Of a DNA stretch of 42,877 nt, positions 6,968-15,131 are shown one piece after another. A program made the translations under genes and the position numbers. Under the pieces are notes generated by a model that was not told the origin of the DNA, did no database searches, and worked only from the letters and a program-made list of their open reading frames with translations. Where the stretch lies: contig CANPZS010000016.1 in the NCBI GenBank assembly GCA_947588835.1, forward strand, positions 1-42,877, in the 5' to 3' direction. This DNA comes from an uncultured Bacteroidales bacterium (GTDB taxonomy: Bacteria > Bacteroidota > Bacteroidia > Bacteroidales > UBA932). Position 1 is the first letter of the stretch; every line of letters begins with the position of its first letter.

Positions 6968-8299
6968 ATGATGGACGGGAAAAAATTGTATATAGAGACC
7001 TACGGGTGCCAGATGAACGCAAGCGACACGGAGGTCATTTTCTCCATTCTCGGCAAAGCCGGATACGTGCGTACGGAGAATATCTCGGAGGCCGACGTAA
7101 TATTGGCCAATACATGCTCCGTCAGGGACAATGCCGAACAGCGCATCATGGGGCGCATCGAACAGTTCCGCCTGCAGAAGAAAAAAAGGAAAGGCGTGAT
7201 CATAGGCATAGTGGGCTGCATGGCGGAGAGACTCAAGGACAGGCTGCTTGACGGCCATGAGCTGGATCTCGTCGCCGGGCCGGACTCCTACAGGTCGCTG
7301 CCCGGGCTTCTGGAAAGCATCGCCCCGGACAGGCCTGCCATCAACACGATGCTGTCCCACGAAGAGACCTATGCGGACATATCCCCCATGCGGACGGACA
7401 AGAACGGCGTCTCCGCATTCATTTCCATCATGCGGGGCTGCAACAACGTCTGCTCGTATTGCGTCGTCCCCTATACGCGCGGAGCCGAGCGCAGCAGGGA
7501 TCCGTATTCCATAATCCGCGAAGCCCGCGAGGTATTTGACGCCGGCTACAGGGAAGTCACCCTGCTCGGCCAGAACGTGGATTCCTACCTGTGGAAAGGG
7601 GACGACGGCACCGCCGTCAATTTCGCGGGGCTGCTGCGCATGACGGCCGAAGTATCGCCATCGCTGAGGGTGCGCTTTTCCACGTCCCACCCCAAAGACA
7701 TAAGCGACGAGGTGATAGAAACCATGGCCGCATACGGCAACATCTGCAAGCACATCCACCTGCCGGTCCAGTCCGGAAGCACGGCCGTGCTCGAGAAAAT
7801 GCGCAGGAAATATACGAGGGAATGGTATCTCGAAAGGGTGGCCCGAATCCGCAGCGTCATCCCCGACATCGGCCTCACTACGGACGTGATAGCCGGCTTC
7901 TGCGGAGAGACCTTGCAGGACCACGCCGACACGCTCAGCCTCATGGAGCAGGTGGGCTTCGACTGGGCGTTCATGTTCCGGTACTCCGAACGGCCCGGCA
8001 CGCTGGCCGCACGGAAATATCCCGACGACGTCCCTCCCGAAGAGAAGACAAGGAGGCTGAACGAAATCATCGAGCTGCAGAACCGCAAAAGCCTTGAAAA
8101 TTACCGCAAAAAAATAGGCTGCGAACTTGAAGTGCTTGTTGAAGGCCCGTCCAGGCGCAATCCCGACGAACTGTGCGGACGCGCCTCGGACAACAAGATG
8201 TGCGTATTCCCCGCCGGAGGCCACAGGACCGGAGACTATGTCCGCGTGCGCGTGGAATCCTGCACCTCGGCAACGCTCATCTGCACCTTGCAGGAATAG
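6968..8299 (+). CDS. miaB: tRNA-2-methylthio-N6-dimethylallyladenosine synthase
   Basis: The 443-residue radical SAM enzyme adds the methylthio group to i6A37 in tRNAs reading UNN codons. The N-terminal UPF0004 domain carries the second iron-sulfur cluster cysteines C14 (YGCQMN), C50 (NTCSVR) and C84 (VGCMAERL). The radical SAM cluster motif is CNNVCSYC (C158, C162, C165). A C-terminal TRAM domain follows (about 380-443). HLPVQSGS and the overall length favour MiaB over RimO or MtaB. It has its own promoter and ends in a probable terminator before the mraZ promoter. Confidence 0.95.
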   Translation: MMDGKKLYIETYGCQMNASDTEVIFSILGKAGYVRTENISEADVILANTCSVRDNAEQRIMGRIEQFRLQKKKRKGVIIGIVGCMAERLKDRLLDGHELDLVAGPDSYRSLPGLLESIAPDRPAINTMLSHEETYADISPMRTDKNGVSAFISIMRGCNNVCSYCVVPYTRGAERSRDPYSIIREAREVFDAGYREVTLLGQNVDSYLWKGDDGTAVNFAGLLRMTAEVSPSLRVRFSTSHPKDISDEVIETMAAYGNICKHIHLPVQSGSTAVLEKMRRKYTREWYLERVARIRSVIPDIGLTTDVIAGFCGETLQDHADTLSLMEQVGFDWAFMFRYSERPGTLAARKYPDDVPPEEKTRRLNEIIELQNRKSLENYRKKIGCELEVLVEGPSRRNPDELCGRASDNKMCVFPAGGHRTGDYVRVRVESCTSATLICTLQE

Positions 8300-8325
8300 C
8301 CGCATGAACATATCCTGACCTGTAC

Positions 8326-8355
8326 GGGACGGCCGCCTGAAGCCGCCCCCTTTTT
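8326..8355 (+). terminator. probable intrinsic terminator of miaB
   Basis: The stem GGGACGGC / GCCGCCCC (8326-8333 with 8342-8349, one A-C mismatch) closes an 8-base loop and is followed by CTTTTT. It would separate miaB from the dcw operon. Confidence 0.55.
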
Positions 8356-8382
8356 CCGCATTTCGGGCTGTTGATAAATTTG

Positions 8383-8417
8383 TGGAAAAATTTGGGAAAA
8401 TATGGAAGAAAGTGGAA
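8383..8417 (+). promoter_or_regulatory. candidate MraZ operator: four TGG(A/G)A repeats at 10-bp spacing
   Basis: TGGAA, TGGGA, TGGAA and TGGAA begin at 8383, 8393, 8403 and 8413, exactly 10 bases apart, on one face of the helix. MraZ from E. coli binds direct TGGG-type repeats with the same period upstream of its own operon. The third repeat lies where the -33 element should be and the fourth lies in the spacer, so bound MraZ would block polymerase. Assignment as the MraZ site is inference from position and pattern. Confidence 0.75.
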
Positions 8418-8426
8418 AATCTTTTC

Positions 8427-8434
8427 TATCTTTG
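8427..8434 (+). promoter_or_regulatory. -7 box of the dcw operon promoter (mraZp)
   Basis: TATCTTTG matches TAnnTTTG. Transcription would start near 8440, about 16 bases before the mraZ ATG. This is probably the main promoter for all genes through gltX, because no later gap up to 25662 exceeds about 15 bases. Confidence 0.75.
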
Positions 8435-8455
8435 CGCCCATAGCGTAAAAGTCAA

Positions 8456-8914
8456 ATGGTCAGATTTATCGGTGAATTCAAAGTTAAGGTGGACGACAAG
8501 GGAAGATTGGTCTTTCCTGCCGACTTCAAGAACCTTATGGCCGCCGATGAGAATCCCGACATGAGATTCGTCGTAAGAAAGGATATATTCGCGGACTGTC
8601 TGGAAATGTATCCGTATGCCGAATGGGAGAAGCTCGCCGACCGGATTGACGAACGCCTGGATATTTTCAACGAGGAGCATGCGATGTTCAGGAGGCAGTT
8701 CATGCGCCACCGCGACATCGTCTCTCCCGACGGAAAGATAGGACGCATCCTCATTTCGCGCCGGCTTCTTGACTCGATAGGCGTGACAAGCGAGGTGATA
8801 TTCGCAGGAAACGACAACAAGATCGACATCTGGGCAAAAGAAAAATATTACGCCCAGGAGCTTTCACAAGAGCAGTTCGTCGCTTTCGCAAGAAACCTGG
8901 CCCGTCAAAAATAA
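8456..8914 (+). CDS. mraZ: MraZ, transcriptional regulator of the dcw cluster
   Basis: The 152-residue protein has two tandem AbrB-like SpoVT/MraZ half-domains. The first contains FKVKVDDKGRLVFPADFKNLM (8-28) and the second DGKIGRILISRRLLDSIGV. The D-x-K-G-R signature of the family, a DNA-contacting loop, appears in the first as DDKGR and in the second as DGKIGR. MraZ forms rings of many subunits and represses its own operon. Its likely operator is the repeat array at 8383-8417. Length matches the family. Confidence 0.95.
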   Translation: MVRFIGEFKVKVDDKGRLVFPADFKNLMAADENPDMRFVVRKDIFADCLEMYPYAEWEKLADRIDERLDIFNEEHAMFRRQFMRHRDIVSPDGKIGRILISRRLLDSIGVTSEVIFAGNDNKIDIWAKEKYYAQELSQEQFVAFARNLARQK

Positions 8915-8929
8915 TGGAGGATTGCACAT

Positions 8930-9847
8930 ATGTCGTCTTACCATACGCCCGTAATGCTTGAAGAAAGTGTTTCCGCCCTTGTCATAAATCCGCACGGCAC
9001 CTACGCCGACGCCACTTTCGGAGGAGGAGGCCACAGCTCCGCCATACTCGGACGGCTGGCGGACGACGGACGGCTCATGGCATTCGACCGCGATGCGGAC
9101 GCCCTGGCCAACAAGCCCGACGATCCGCGTTTCACATTGATAATAAACAATTTCCGTTTTCTGCAGAATTTTGCCGTATACAACGGAGCAGAACGAATGG
9201 ACGGGGTGCTCGCCGACCTCGGAGTGTCCTCACATCAATTCGACACGGCCGAAAGAGGCTTTTCATTCAGGTACGAAGCGCCGCTGGACATGAGGATGAA
9301 TCCCAAATCGGGGATCACCGCCGCAGACATAGTGAACGGGCGCACAGAAAAGGAACTGGCCTCGATTTTCTCCGCATACGGAGAAGTGGAAAATGCCGGA
9401 AAACTGGCGCGGCTGATCACCTCCGCAAGAGAGAAAAAGCCCATACGCACCACAGGAGATCTGGACGAAGCCATATCGCCGGCCGTTCCGAAGGCTGCCG
9501 GACATAAATATCTCGCAAAAATATACCAGGCCCTCAGGATAGAGGTTAACCAGGAAATGCGGGCCTTGGAAAAATTTCTCGAAGGCAGCGCCGAAGTGCT
9601 CAGGCCCGGAGGCAGGCTGGTGGTGATAACATATCATTCCCTCGAGGACAGGATGGTAAAGAATTTCATCCGCTGCGGCAACGTGGAGGGAAAAGAAGAA
9701 AAAGATGCCTTCGGCCGCATGCATACGCCGTTCAAGGCCGTGAACCGCAAGCCCATAGTTCCGCAGGAAAGCGAGATTGCGGCAAACACCCGCGCCCGCA
9801 GCGCAAAGCTGAGAATAGCCGAAAAGACCGAGGAGGGAAGCCTATGA
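8930..9847 (+). CDS. rsmH: 16S rRNA m4C1402 methyltransferase
   Basis: The 305-residue protein (MraW/RsmH) methylates N4 of C1402 in 16S rRNA. It starts YHTPVMLEESV, as most family members do, and has the SAM-binding TFGGGGHSSAIL, the DGVLADLGVSSHQFD catalytic segment, RGFSFRYEAPLDMRM, and the C-terminal VITYHSLEDRMVKNF. A Shine-Dalgarno-like GGAGG at 8916-8920 lies 9 bases before the ATG, which is unusual in this phylum. Its stop overlaps the ftsL start (ATGA at 9844-9847). Confidence 0.96.
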   Translation: MSSYHTPVMLEESVSALVINPHGTYADATFGGGGHSSAILGRLADDGRLMAFDRDADALANKPDDPRFTLIINNFRFLQNFAVYNGAERMDGVLADLGVSSHQFDTAERGFSFRYEAPLDMRMNPKSGITAADIVNGRTEKELASIFSAYGEVENAGKLARLITSAREKKPIRTTGDLDEAISPAVPKAAGHKYLAKIYQALRIEVNQEMRALEKFLEGSAEVLRPGGRLVVITYHSLEDRMVKNFIRCGNVEGKEEKDAFGRMHTPFKAVNRKPIVPQESEIAANTRARSAKLRIAEKTEEGSL

Positions 9848-10200
9848 AACTTCCCCGGATAAACAGGCACGACATAGCGGCTTTCCTTTCCAACGCATTC
9901 ACGGCGGTGCTGAAGGGAGAGTTCCTGCTCAGGCTGAGGATAGACAAGCTGTTCCCGCACATAGTCTACACCTTCATCATTTTCCTGCTGAGCATCTGGC
10001 TCAGCATCAAGATAGACTCCACCTTTTCCAAGGTTGAGTACAACAAGACCGTATTGAACGATCTGGAGATTTATTATACGGAAAAGACCAACGAAATAGT
10101 CAGGCTCAACCGCTTTTCAACGATACAGGACAACCTCGCAAGGACAGGCTCCAAAGTGACGGTGCCCGAAAAGCCTGCGGCAACCATCAAGAAACGATGA
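9844..10200 (+). CDS. ftsL: FtsL-like division protein
   Basis: The 118-residue protein has a basic cytoplasmic N-terminus (about 1-38), one membrane segment (IVYTFIIFLLSIWLSIKI, about 40-57), and a periplasmic coiled coil (TVLNDLEIYYTEKTNEIVRL). Size, topology and place between rsmH and ftsI fit the FtsL-like family of Bacteroidetes, which joins FtsQ and FtsB in the divisome. Sequence conservation in FtsL is poor, so the call leans on context. It overlaps both neighbours by ATGA. Confidence 0.85.
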   Translation: MKLPRINRHDIAAFLSNAFTAVLKGEFLLRLRIDKLFPHIVYTFIIFLLSIWLSIKIDSTFSKVEYNKTVLNDLEIYYTEKTNEIVRLNRFSTIQDNLARTGSKVTVPEKPAATIKKR

Positions 10201-12320
10201 GCGCAAAAAAGAAACAGGAGATACGCGAAACCATACAGGACAGGGACAGGATAAGCCTGCTCCTGTATATGCTGTACGGATTTTTCCTTGTCTTTTCCGT
10301 CGTCATCATCGCCAGAATCATCTATATACAGCTCACGTTCGAAGTTCCCGAAGGGACTGAATCATTGTTTCATCCGAGAAACATCAAGGTGACGGAAGAT
10401 CCCGCCCGCGGAGCCATCATAGCCTCCGACGGACGTCTGCTCGCCATGTCCACCCCCATGTACCAGATCTACATGGACTGCACGGTGCAGAAAGAAAGCT
10501 TCGCCTCCACAAAAAACGGGGCCGCCAAAGAAGCCGAGTGGCAGCAGAAAGCCCGCGAACTCGCCAAAGGGCTCAGCCGCATCTACGGCACCATGTCCGC
10601 GGACCGCTTCGCAAGCCTCATCCTTGAAAGCCGCAAGGCCGGCAGACGCTATGTGGCCATAGGCGGGCACATAGACCACGAGACGCTTCAGGAAGTGAAA
10701 AAGCTGCCCCTGTTCAACGAAGGCAGGTACCGCAGCGGTATGATCGTCGAAAAAATAGACACGCGCCAATACCCCTACGGAGACCTCGCCCGCCGTACGA
10801 TAGGCTACGTCAAGGACAATTCCAAAAGCAACGGCAACAACCGCGTAGGCATCGAAGGGCAGTTCGACTATGCGCTGCACGGACAGGAGGGGACCGAATG
10901 GCTCCGCGTCACGGACAACGGACAGAGGGTGCGCAACTACGACAGCACGTACGTAAAGGCGAAGAACGGCATGGACGTGCGCACTACGATCAACATCGAC
11001 TTTCAGGACATCGCGGACAAGGCGATACGGAGGCAAATAGAGGACGACAGGCTGATCCAGGGGGCCTGCGGCATAATAATGGACGTAAAGACCGGAGCGA
11101 TACTCTCAATGGTGAACCTGCAGCGCGACACACTTCCGGACAGTCCGCTCACCGAACGCATGAACCTCGCCATCAGCCAGGTGGGAGAGCAGGGCTCGGT
11201 ATTCAAGACCGTCACACTTATGTCCCTCCTCGAAGACGGCTACGTCAAGACACTCGAGCAGACCATCCCGACCAACCGCGGCGTGGTGCCCGGAGGCCTG
11301 TTCAGGCAGGACAGCCACATAATAAGCTACGAAAACAGCACCGGCAGAAAAGACATCACCGTAAGGCACGGCTTCGAGATTTCATCCAACTACGTGTTCA
11401 CATACCTCGCCACGCAATACTACGGAAGCCACCCCAAGGATTTCTACGACAAGATATATTCCTACAAGCTCGGAGAAGTGTTCGATTTCGACCTGAAGGG
11501 GCTCGGAACCCCGCAGGTGATAGGGCCCTCCCATCCCGGATGGAGCAAAACCACTCTCGGCACCGCAGCCTACGGCTACTCCATTTCCGTGACCCCACTC
11601 CACGTGGCGGCTTTCTACAACGCCATCGCCAACAAAGGCAAAATGATGCGCCCCTATCTCGTGGAGTCCGTCGAGAGCCAGGGAACGGTAAAAGAAAAGC
11701 ACGGCCCGGGACTGCTCAATTCAATATGCTCGAGGGCTACGGCCGACACGCTCACGAGGGCGCTCATGGCCGTGACTGAAGACGGCACGGCAAGGCTCGC
11801 GCTCCGCAACGTGAAACTGCCCGTGGCGGGCAAGACCGGCACCGCACAGGTGGCGCTGAGCGCAGCCGAGAAGCCGAGGAAAGGGGACGCATACCACGAC
11901 GCCTCCGGCAGGATGAAAAACCAGGGCACGTTCGTCGGCTTCTTCCCGGCGGACGATCCCAAATACACTATCCTCGTGACCGTCTATTCTACGCTCTCGC
12001 ACCAAAGTTTCTACGGAGGCACATATCCGGCAAGGGCCGTGAAAGAAATAGTCGACAACATATACGCACTGGACAGCCAGTGGGGAGAAAAGATACACAG
12101 GCAGGGCCAGATGCCGCAGATGAAAGCCGCGGAAGGCGCCAAGGCCGACAAAGGCACGGTCCCGGATCTCCGCGGACTCGGACTGAAAGACGCCCTGTAT
12201 GCGATAGAGGGCAGCGGATACAGATTCACCTACGGCGGCAGCGGACACGTGGCTACGCAGTCGCCGGCACCGGGCACCAAGCTGAAAGAGGGCGGCACGG
12301 TAACATTCACATTGAAATGA
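10197..12320 (+). CDS. ftsI: FtsI / PBP3-type septal transpeptidase with PASTA domain
   Basis: The 707-residue class B penicillin-binding protein crosslinks septal peptidoglycan. It has one N-terminal membrane segment (about 20-47), a PBP dimerisation domain (about 70-220), and a transpeptidase domain with all three active-site motifs: S-V-F-K at 334-337, S-S-N at 396-398 and K-T-G at 546-548. The C-terminus (about 652-707) is one PASTA domain (GTVPDLRGLGLKDALYAIE ... APGTKLKEGGTVTFTL), which binds peptidoglycan stem peptides in other proteins. A PASTA tail on FtsI is common in Bacteroidetes. The murE start follows the stop after one base. Confidence 0.95.
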   Translation: MSAKKKQEIRETIQDRDRISLLLYMLYGFFLVFSVVIIARIIYIQLTFEVPEGTESLFHPRNIKVTEDPARGAIIASDGRLLAMSTPMYQIYMDCTVQKESFASTKNGAAKEAEWQQKARELAKGLSRIYGTMSADRFASLILESRKAGRRYVAIGGHIDHETLQEVKKLPLFNEGRYRSGMIVEKIDTRQYPYGDLARRTIGYVKDNSKSNGNNRVGIEGQFDYALHGQEGTEWLRVTDNGQRVRNYDSTYVKAKNGMDVRTTINIDFQDIADKAIRRQIEDDRLIQGACGIIMDVKTGAILSMVNLQRDTLPDSPLTERMNLAISQVGEQGSVFKTVTLMSLLEDGYVKTLEQTIPTNRGVVPGGLFRQDSHIISYENSTGRKDITVRHGFEISSNYVFTYLATQYYGSHPKDFYDKIYSYKLGEVFDFDLKGLGTPQVIGPSHPGWSKTTLGTAAYGYSISVTPLHVAAFYNAIANKGKMMRPYLVESVESQGTVKEKHGPGLLNSICSRATADTLTRALMAVTEDGTARLALRNVKLPVAGKTGTAQVALSAAEKPRKGDAYHDASGRMKNQGTFVGFFPADDPKYTILVTVYSTLSHQSFYGGTYPARAVKEIVDNIYALDSQWGEKIHRQGQMPQMKAAEGAKADKGTVPDLRGLGLKDALYAIEGSGYRFTYGGSGHVATQSPAPGTKLKEGGTVTFTLK

Positions 12321-12321
12321 C

Positions 12322-13845
12322 ATGAGACTTGAAGAGATAATACGCGACTGCGGAGTGACCGGCACCCGCGGAGACATGGGAACGGAGATAAAGTCCATTG
12401 CGGCGGACTCGAAGAAAGTGCGCCCCGAATCGCTTTTCATCGCCGTGAAAGGCTTCGCCGGAGACGGACATTCATTCATAGCGGAAGCCGTGCGCAAAGG
12501 CGCTTCGGCAATCATCTATGAAGACGAAGACGCCCTGGCTTCGCAGCTGAGCAGTTTCGGCGCACGGAACGACATGGAAGCCAAGGCCGGCACCGGCATC
12601 GCCGACGGACTTGCGCTCGTCAGGGTGTCGTCGTCACGACATGCGGAGGCGCTGGCGGCGGCCAATTTCTTCAGGCATCCGTCCAAGGAGCTCACCCTCG
12701 TAGGAATCACCGGCACCAACGGCAAGACCACCACGGTGACGCTGCTGTACAATCTGTTCACAAAGCTCGGCTACGGCTGCGGAATGCTTTCCACCATAGC
12801 CAACTGCGTAGGCGCCGACCGCAGGGAAACGGAAAACACCACCGCCGACCCCATCACCATAAACTCCCTGCTGAGGGAAATGGCGGACGCCGGGTGCAGC
12901 TACTGTTTCATGGAAGTAAGCTCCATAGGCGTCGAGCAGGAAAGGGTGAGCGGACTCCGCTTCAAGGCCGGGATATTCTCCAACCTGACGCACGACCACC
13001 TCGACTACCACAAGACTTTCGCCGAATATCTCCGCTGCAAGAAGCTGTTTTTCGACAATCTGCCGGAAGACGCATTCGCCATAATTAACACTGATGACCG
13101 CAACGGCAGCGTAATGGTACAGAACACGGCGGCGAAGACAGTGACATACTCATGCCACGGCGCGGCTTCGGACCATAGGTGCCGGCTCCTCGAACAGAGC
13201 TTCGACGGCATGCTCCTCAGGATTGACGGACATGAAATATGGAGCCGCCTGATAGGGAGGCACAACGCATATAACCTCCTCGCGGCCTATACGACCGCAG
13301 TCGTCCTCGGAGCCGACGGCATGGAGGCGCTTACAATCATCTCCGGCCTCGGTCCGGCTCCGGGAAGGCTCGAAACCATGAAAGGGCCCGGAGACATCAC
13401 CGTCATCATAGACTACGCCCATACTCCCGACGCCCTCGAGAATGTGCTCGGAACTCTCCGCGAAGTGGCCCGCGGACGCGCCATAACCTGCGTGTTCGGC
13501 TGCGGAGGGGACAGGGACAGGACCAAACGGCCGGAGATGGCCGCGATAGCGCAGGAATCGGCGGACAGGATATTCGTCACTTCCGACAACAGCCGCTCGG
13601 AAAGGACGGAGGACATATTCGAAGACATCCGAAAAGGATTCGACGAAAAAGGACTTGCGAAAAGCATCTTCATAGCAGACCGCAGGGAGGCCATACGCGC
13701 CGCCGTACTGACGGCAGTCCCCGGTTCGGCCGTGCTGCTGGCCGGCAAAGGGCATGAAACCTATCAGATAGACGCGGACGGCAGGCATGCGCTCGACGAA
13801 CGCGAAATAGTGAACGAAGTGTTCGGACAAATGAACAAAGCATAA
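12322..13845 (+). CDS. murE: UDP-MurNAc-tripeptide synthetase MurE
   Basis: The 507-residue cytoplasmic ligase adds the third residue to UDP-MurNAc-L-Ala-D-Glu. The ATP loop is GTNGKTTT (131-138). YAHTPDALENVL and CVFGCGGDRDRTKRPEMA mark the C-terminal Mur ligase domain. The substrate-selecting motif is DNSR (422-425), where meso-DAP enzymes such as E. coli MurE have DNPR. The arginine that contacts DAP is kept and only Pro is replaced by Ser, so DAP is still the likely substrate. The stop is 9 bases from the mraY start. Confidence 0.95.
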   Translation: MRLEEIIRDCGVTGTRGDMGTEIKSIAADSKKVRPESLFIAVKGFAGDGHSFIAEAVRKGASAIIYEDEDALASQLSSFGARNDMEAKAGTGIADGLALVRVSSSRHAEALAAANFFRHPSKELTLVGITGTNGKTTTVTLLYNLFTKLGYGCGMLSTIANCVGADRRETENTTADPITINSLLREMADAGCSYCFMEVSSIGVEQERVSGLRFKAGIFSNLTHDHLDYHKTFAEYLRCKKLFFDNLPEDAFAIINTDDRNGSVMVQNTAAKTVTYSCHGAASDHRCRLLEQSFDGMLLRIDGHEIWSRLIGRHNAYNLLAAYTTAVVLGADGMEALTIISGLGPAPGRLETMKGPGDITVIIDYAHTPDALENVLGTLREVARGRAITCVFGCGGDRDRTKRPEMAAIAQESADRIFVTSDNSRSERTEDIFEDIRKGFDEKGLAKSIFIADRREAIRAAVLTAVPGSAVLLAGKGHETYQIDADGRHALDEREIVNEVFGQMNKA

Positions 13846-13854
13846 AGGAACGCC

Positions 13855-15123
13855 ATGATATACCATCTGTTCAAATATCTTGAAAGCGCAGGCTGGGACT
13901 TTCCGGGCATCAGCCTGATGAGATACCTGTCGTTCAGGGCCATGCTCGCGAGCGTCATGGCCGTGGTCATTGCGCTTTTCGCCGGCAAAAAGATAATAGC
14001 GTGGCTCCAGAAAAAGCAGATAGGCGAAGAGGTGCGCGAACTCGGCCTCGAGGGGCAGCTCCAGAAAAAGGGCACGCCCACGATAGGCGGGATTATAATC
14101 ATATTGTCCATCCTCGTTTCAGTCCTGCTTTTCTGCGACCTCACGAACATATACGTGCAGCTGCTCGTGTTCAGCACCCTCTGGTGCGGGGCCTTGGGCT
14201 TCGCCGACGACTATGTCAAGGTGTTCCGCCACAACAAGGAGGGCGTAAGCGAGAAGACCAAGCTCATCGCCCAGATAATCCTCGGTTTCGCAATAGGCAT
14301 CACCGTATGGATGAGCGATGACATAGTGGTGCGGGAAAAGGTGCCAGCCCCCTCGGAAAACGGGATCGGACTCGCGGAGGACTCCCAGGTCTGGCACGAA
14401 GACGTGGAAAAGAATACTAAGACCACGATTCCGTTCGTCAAGAACCACGAATTCGACTATAAGGTGCTCTCCCCCTTCAAAGGGAAATGGGGCTGGTACA
14501 CCAAATGGGCCATCTACGTGCTGATGATAGTGATTGTCATCACCGCCTGCTCCAACGGCACCAACCTGACGGACGGCATGGACGGCCTCGCGGCCGGCAC
14601 ATCAGCGATAGTCGGGATCGTGCTGGGCATACTGGCCTGGCTGGGCGGCAACCTCGTCAACTCGCAATACCTCAACATAATGTATATACCGGGGACAGGC
14701 GAAATAGCCATCTTCATGGCGGCCTTCGTCGGCGCGCTGCTCGGATTTCTGTGGTACAACTCCTATCCGGCGCAGGTTTTCATGGGCGACACGGGCAGCC
14801 TGACCATAGGCGGCATCATCGGCGTGTGCGCGGTGCTCATCCGCAAGGAGTTGCTTATGCCGCTGCTCTGCGGCATTTTCCTGGTAGAAAGCCTGTCCGT
14901 GCTCATCCAGCGTTTTTATTTCAAACGCACGAAAGCCAAATACGGAGAAGGCAGGAGGATTTTCAAGATGGCGCCCCTGCACCATCATTTCCAGAAGGAA
15001 GGCATTCCTGCGGTGATACACAATCCGGTGCACGCCATCGCAGAAGCGAAGATAGTTGCGAGATTTTGGATAATAGGGATAATGCTTGCCGTGGCTACGC
15101 TGGCATTGCTTAAGATAAGGTGA
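13855..15123 (+). CDS. mraY: phospho-MurNAc-pentapeptide transferase MraY
   Basis: The 422-residue membrane enzyme transfers phospho-MurNAc-pentapeptide to undecaprenyl phosphate to make lipid I. About ten membrane helices are visible. Catalytic motifs are the Asp pair D118-D119 (GFADDYVKVF), D240 in NGTNLTDGMDGLA, and the HHH motif at 376-378 (LHHHFQKEG). It is about 60 residues longer than E. coli MraY because of an insertion around 155-215 (charged, with VWHEDVEKNTKT), which I recall as usual in Bacteroidetes MraY. Its stop overlaps a possible GTG start of murD. Confidence 0.96.
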   Translation: MIYHLFKYLESAGWDFPGISLMRYLSFRAMLASVMAVVIALFAGKKIIAWLQKKQIGEEVRELGLEGQLQKKGTPTIGGIIIILSILVSVLLFCDLTNIYVQLLVFSTLWCGALGFADDYVKVFRHNKEGVSEKTKLIAQIILGFAIGITVWMSDDIVVREKVPAPSENGIGLAEDSQVWHEDVEKNTKTTIPFVKNHEFDYKVLSPFKGKWGWYTKWAIYVLMIVIVITACSNGTNLTDGMDGLAAGTSAIVGIVLGILAWLGGNLVNSQYLNIMYIPGTGEIAIFMAAFVGALLGFLWYNSYPAQVFMGDTGSLTIGGIIGVCAVLIRKELLMPLLCGIFLVESLSVLIQRFYFKRTKAKYGEGRRIFKMAPLHHHFQKEGIPAVIHNPVHAIAEAKIVARFWIIGIMLAVATLALLKIR

Positions 15124-15131
15124 CAAAGAAA

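Noticed and set aside
6737..8311. A 524-codon open frame opposite miaB
   Set aside because: It covers the whole of miaB in antisense, runs into the divergent promoter region and shows no domain.
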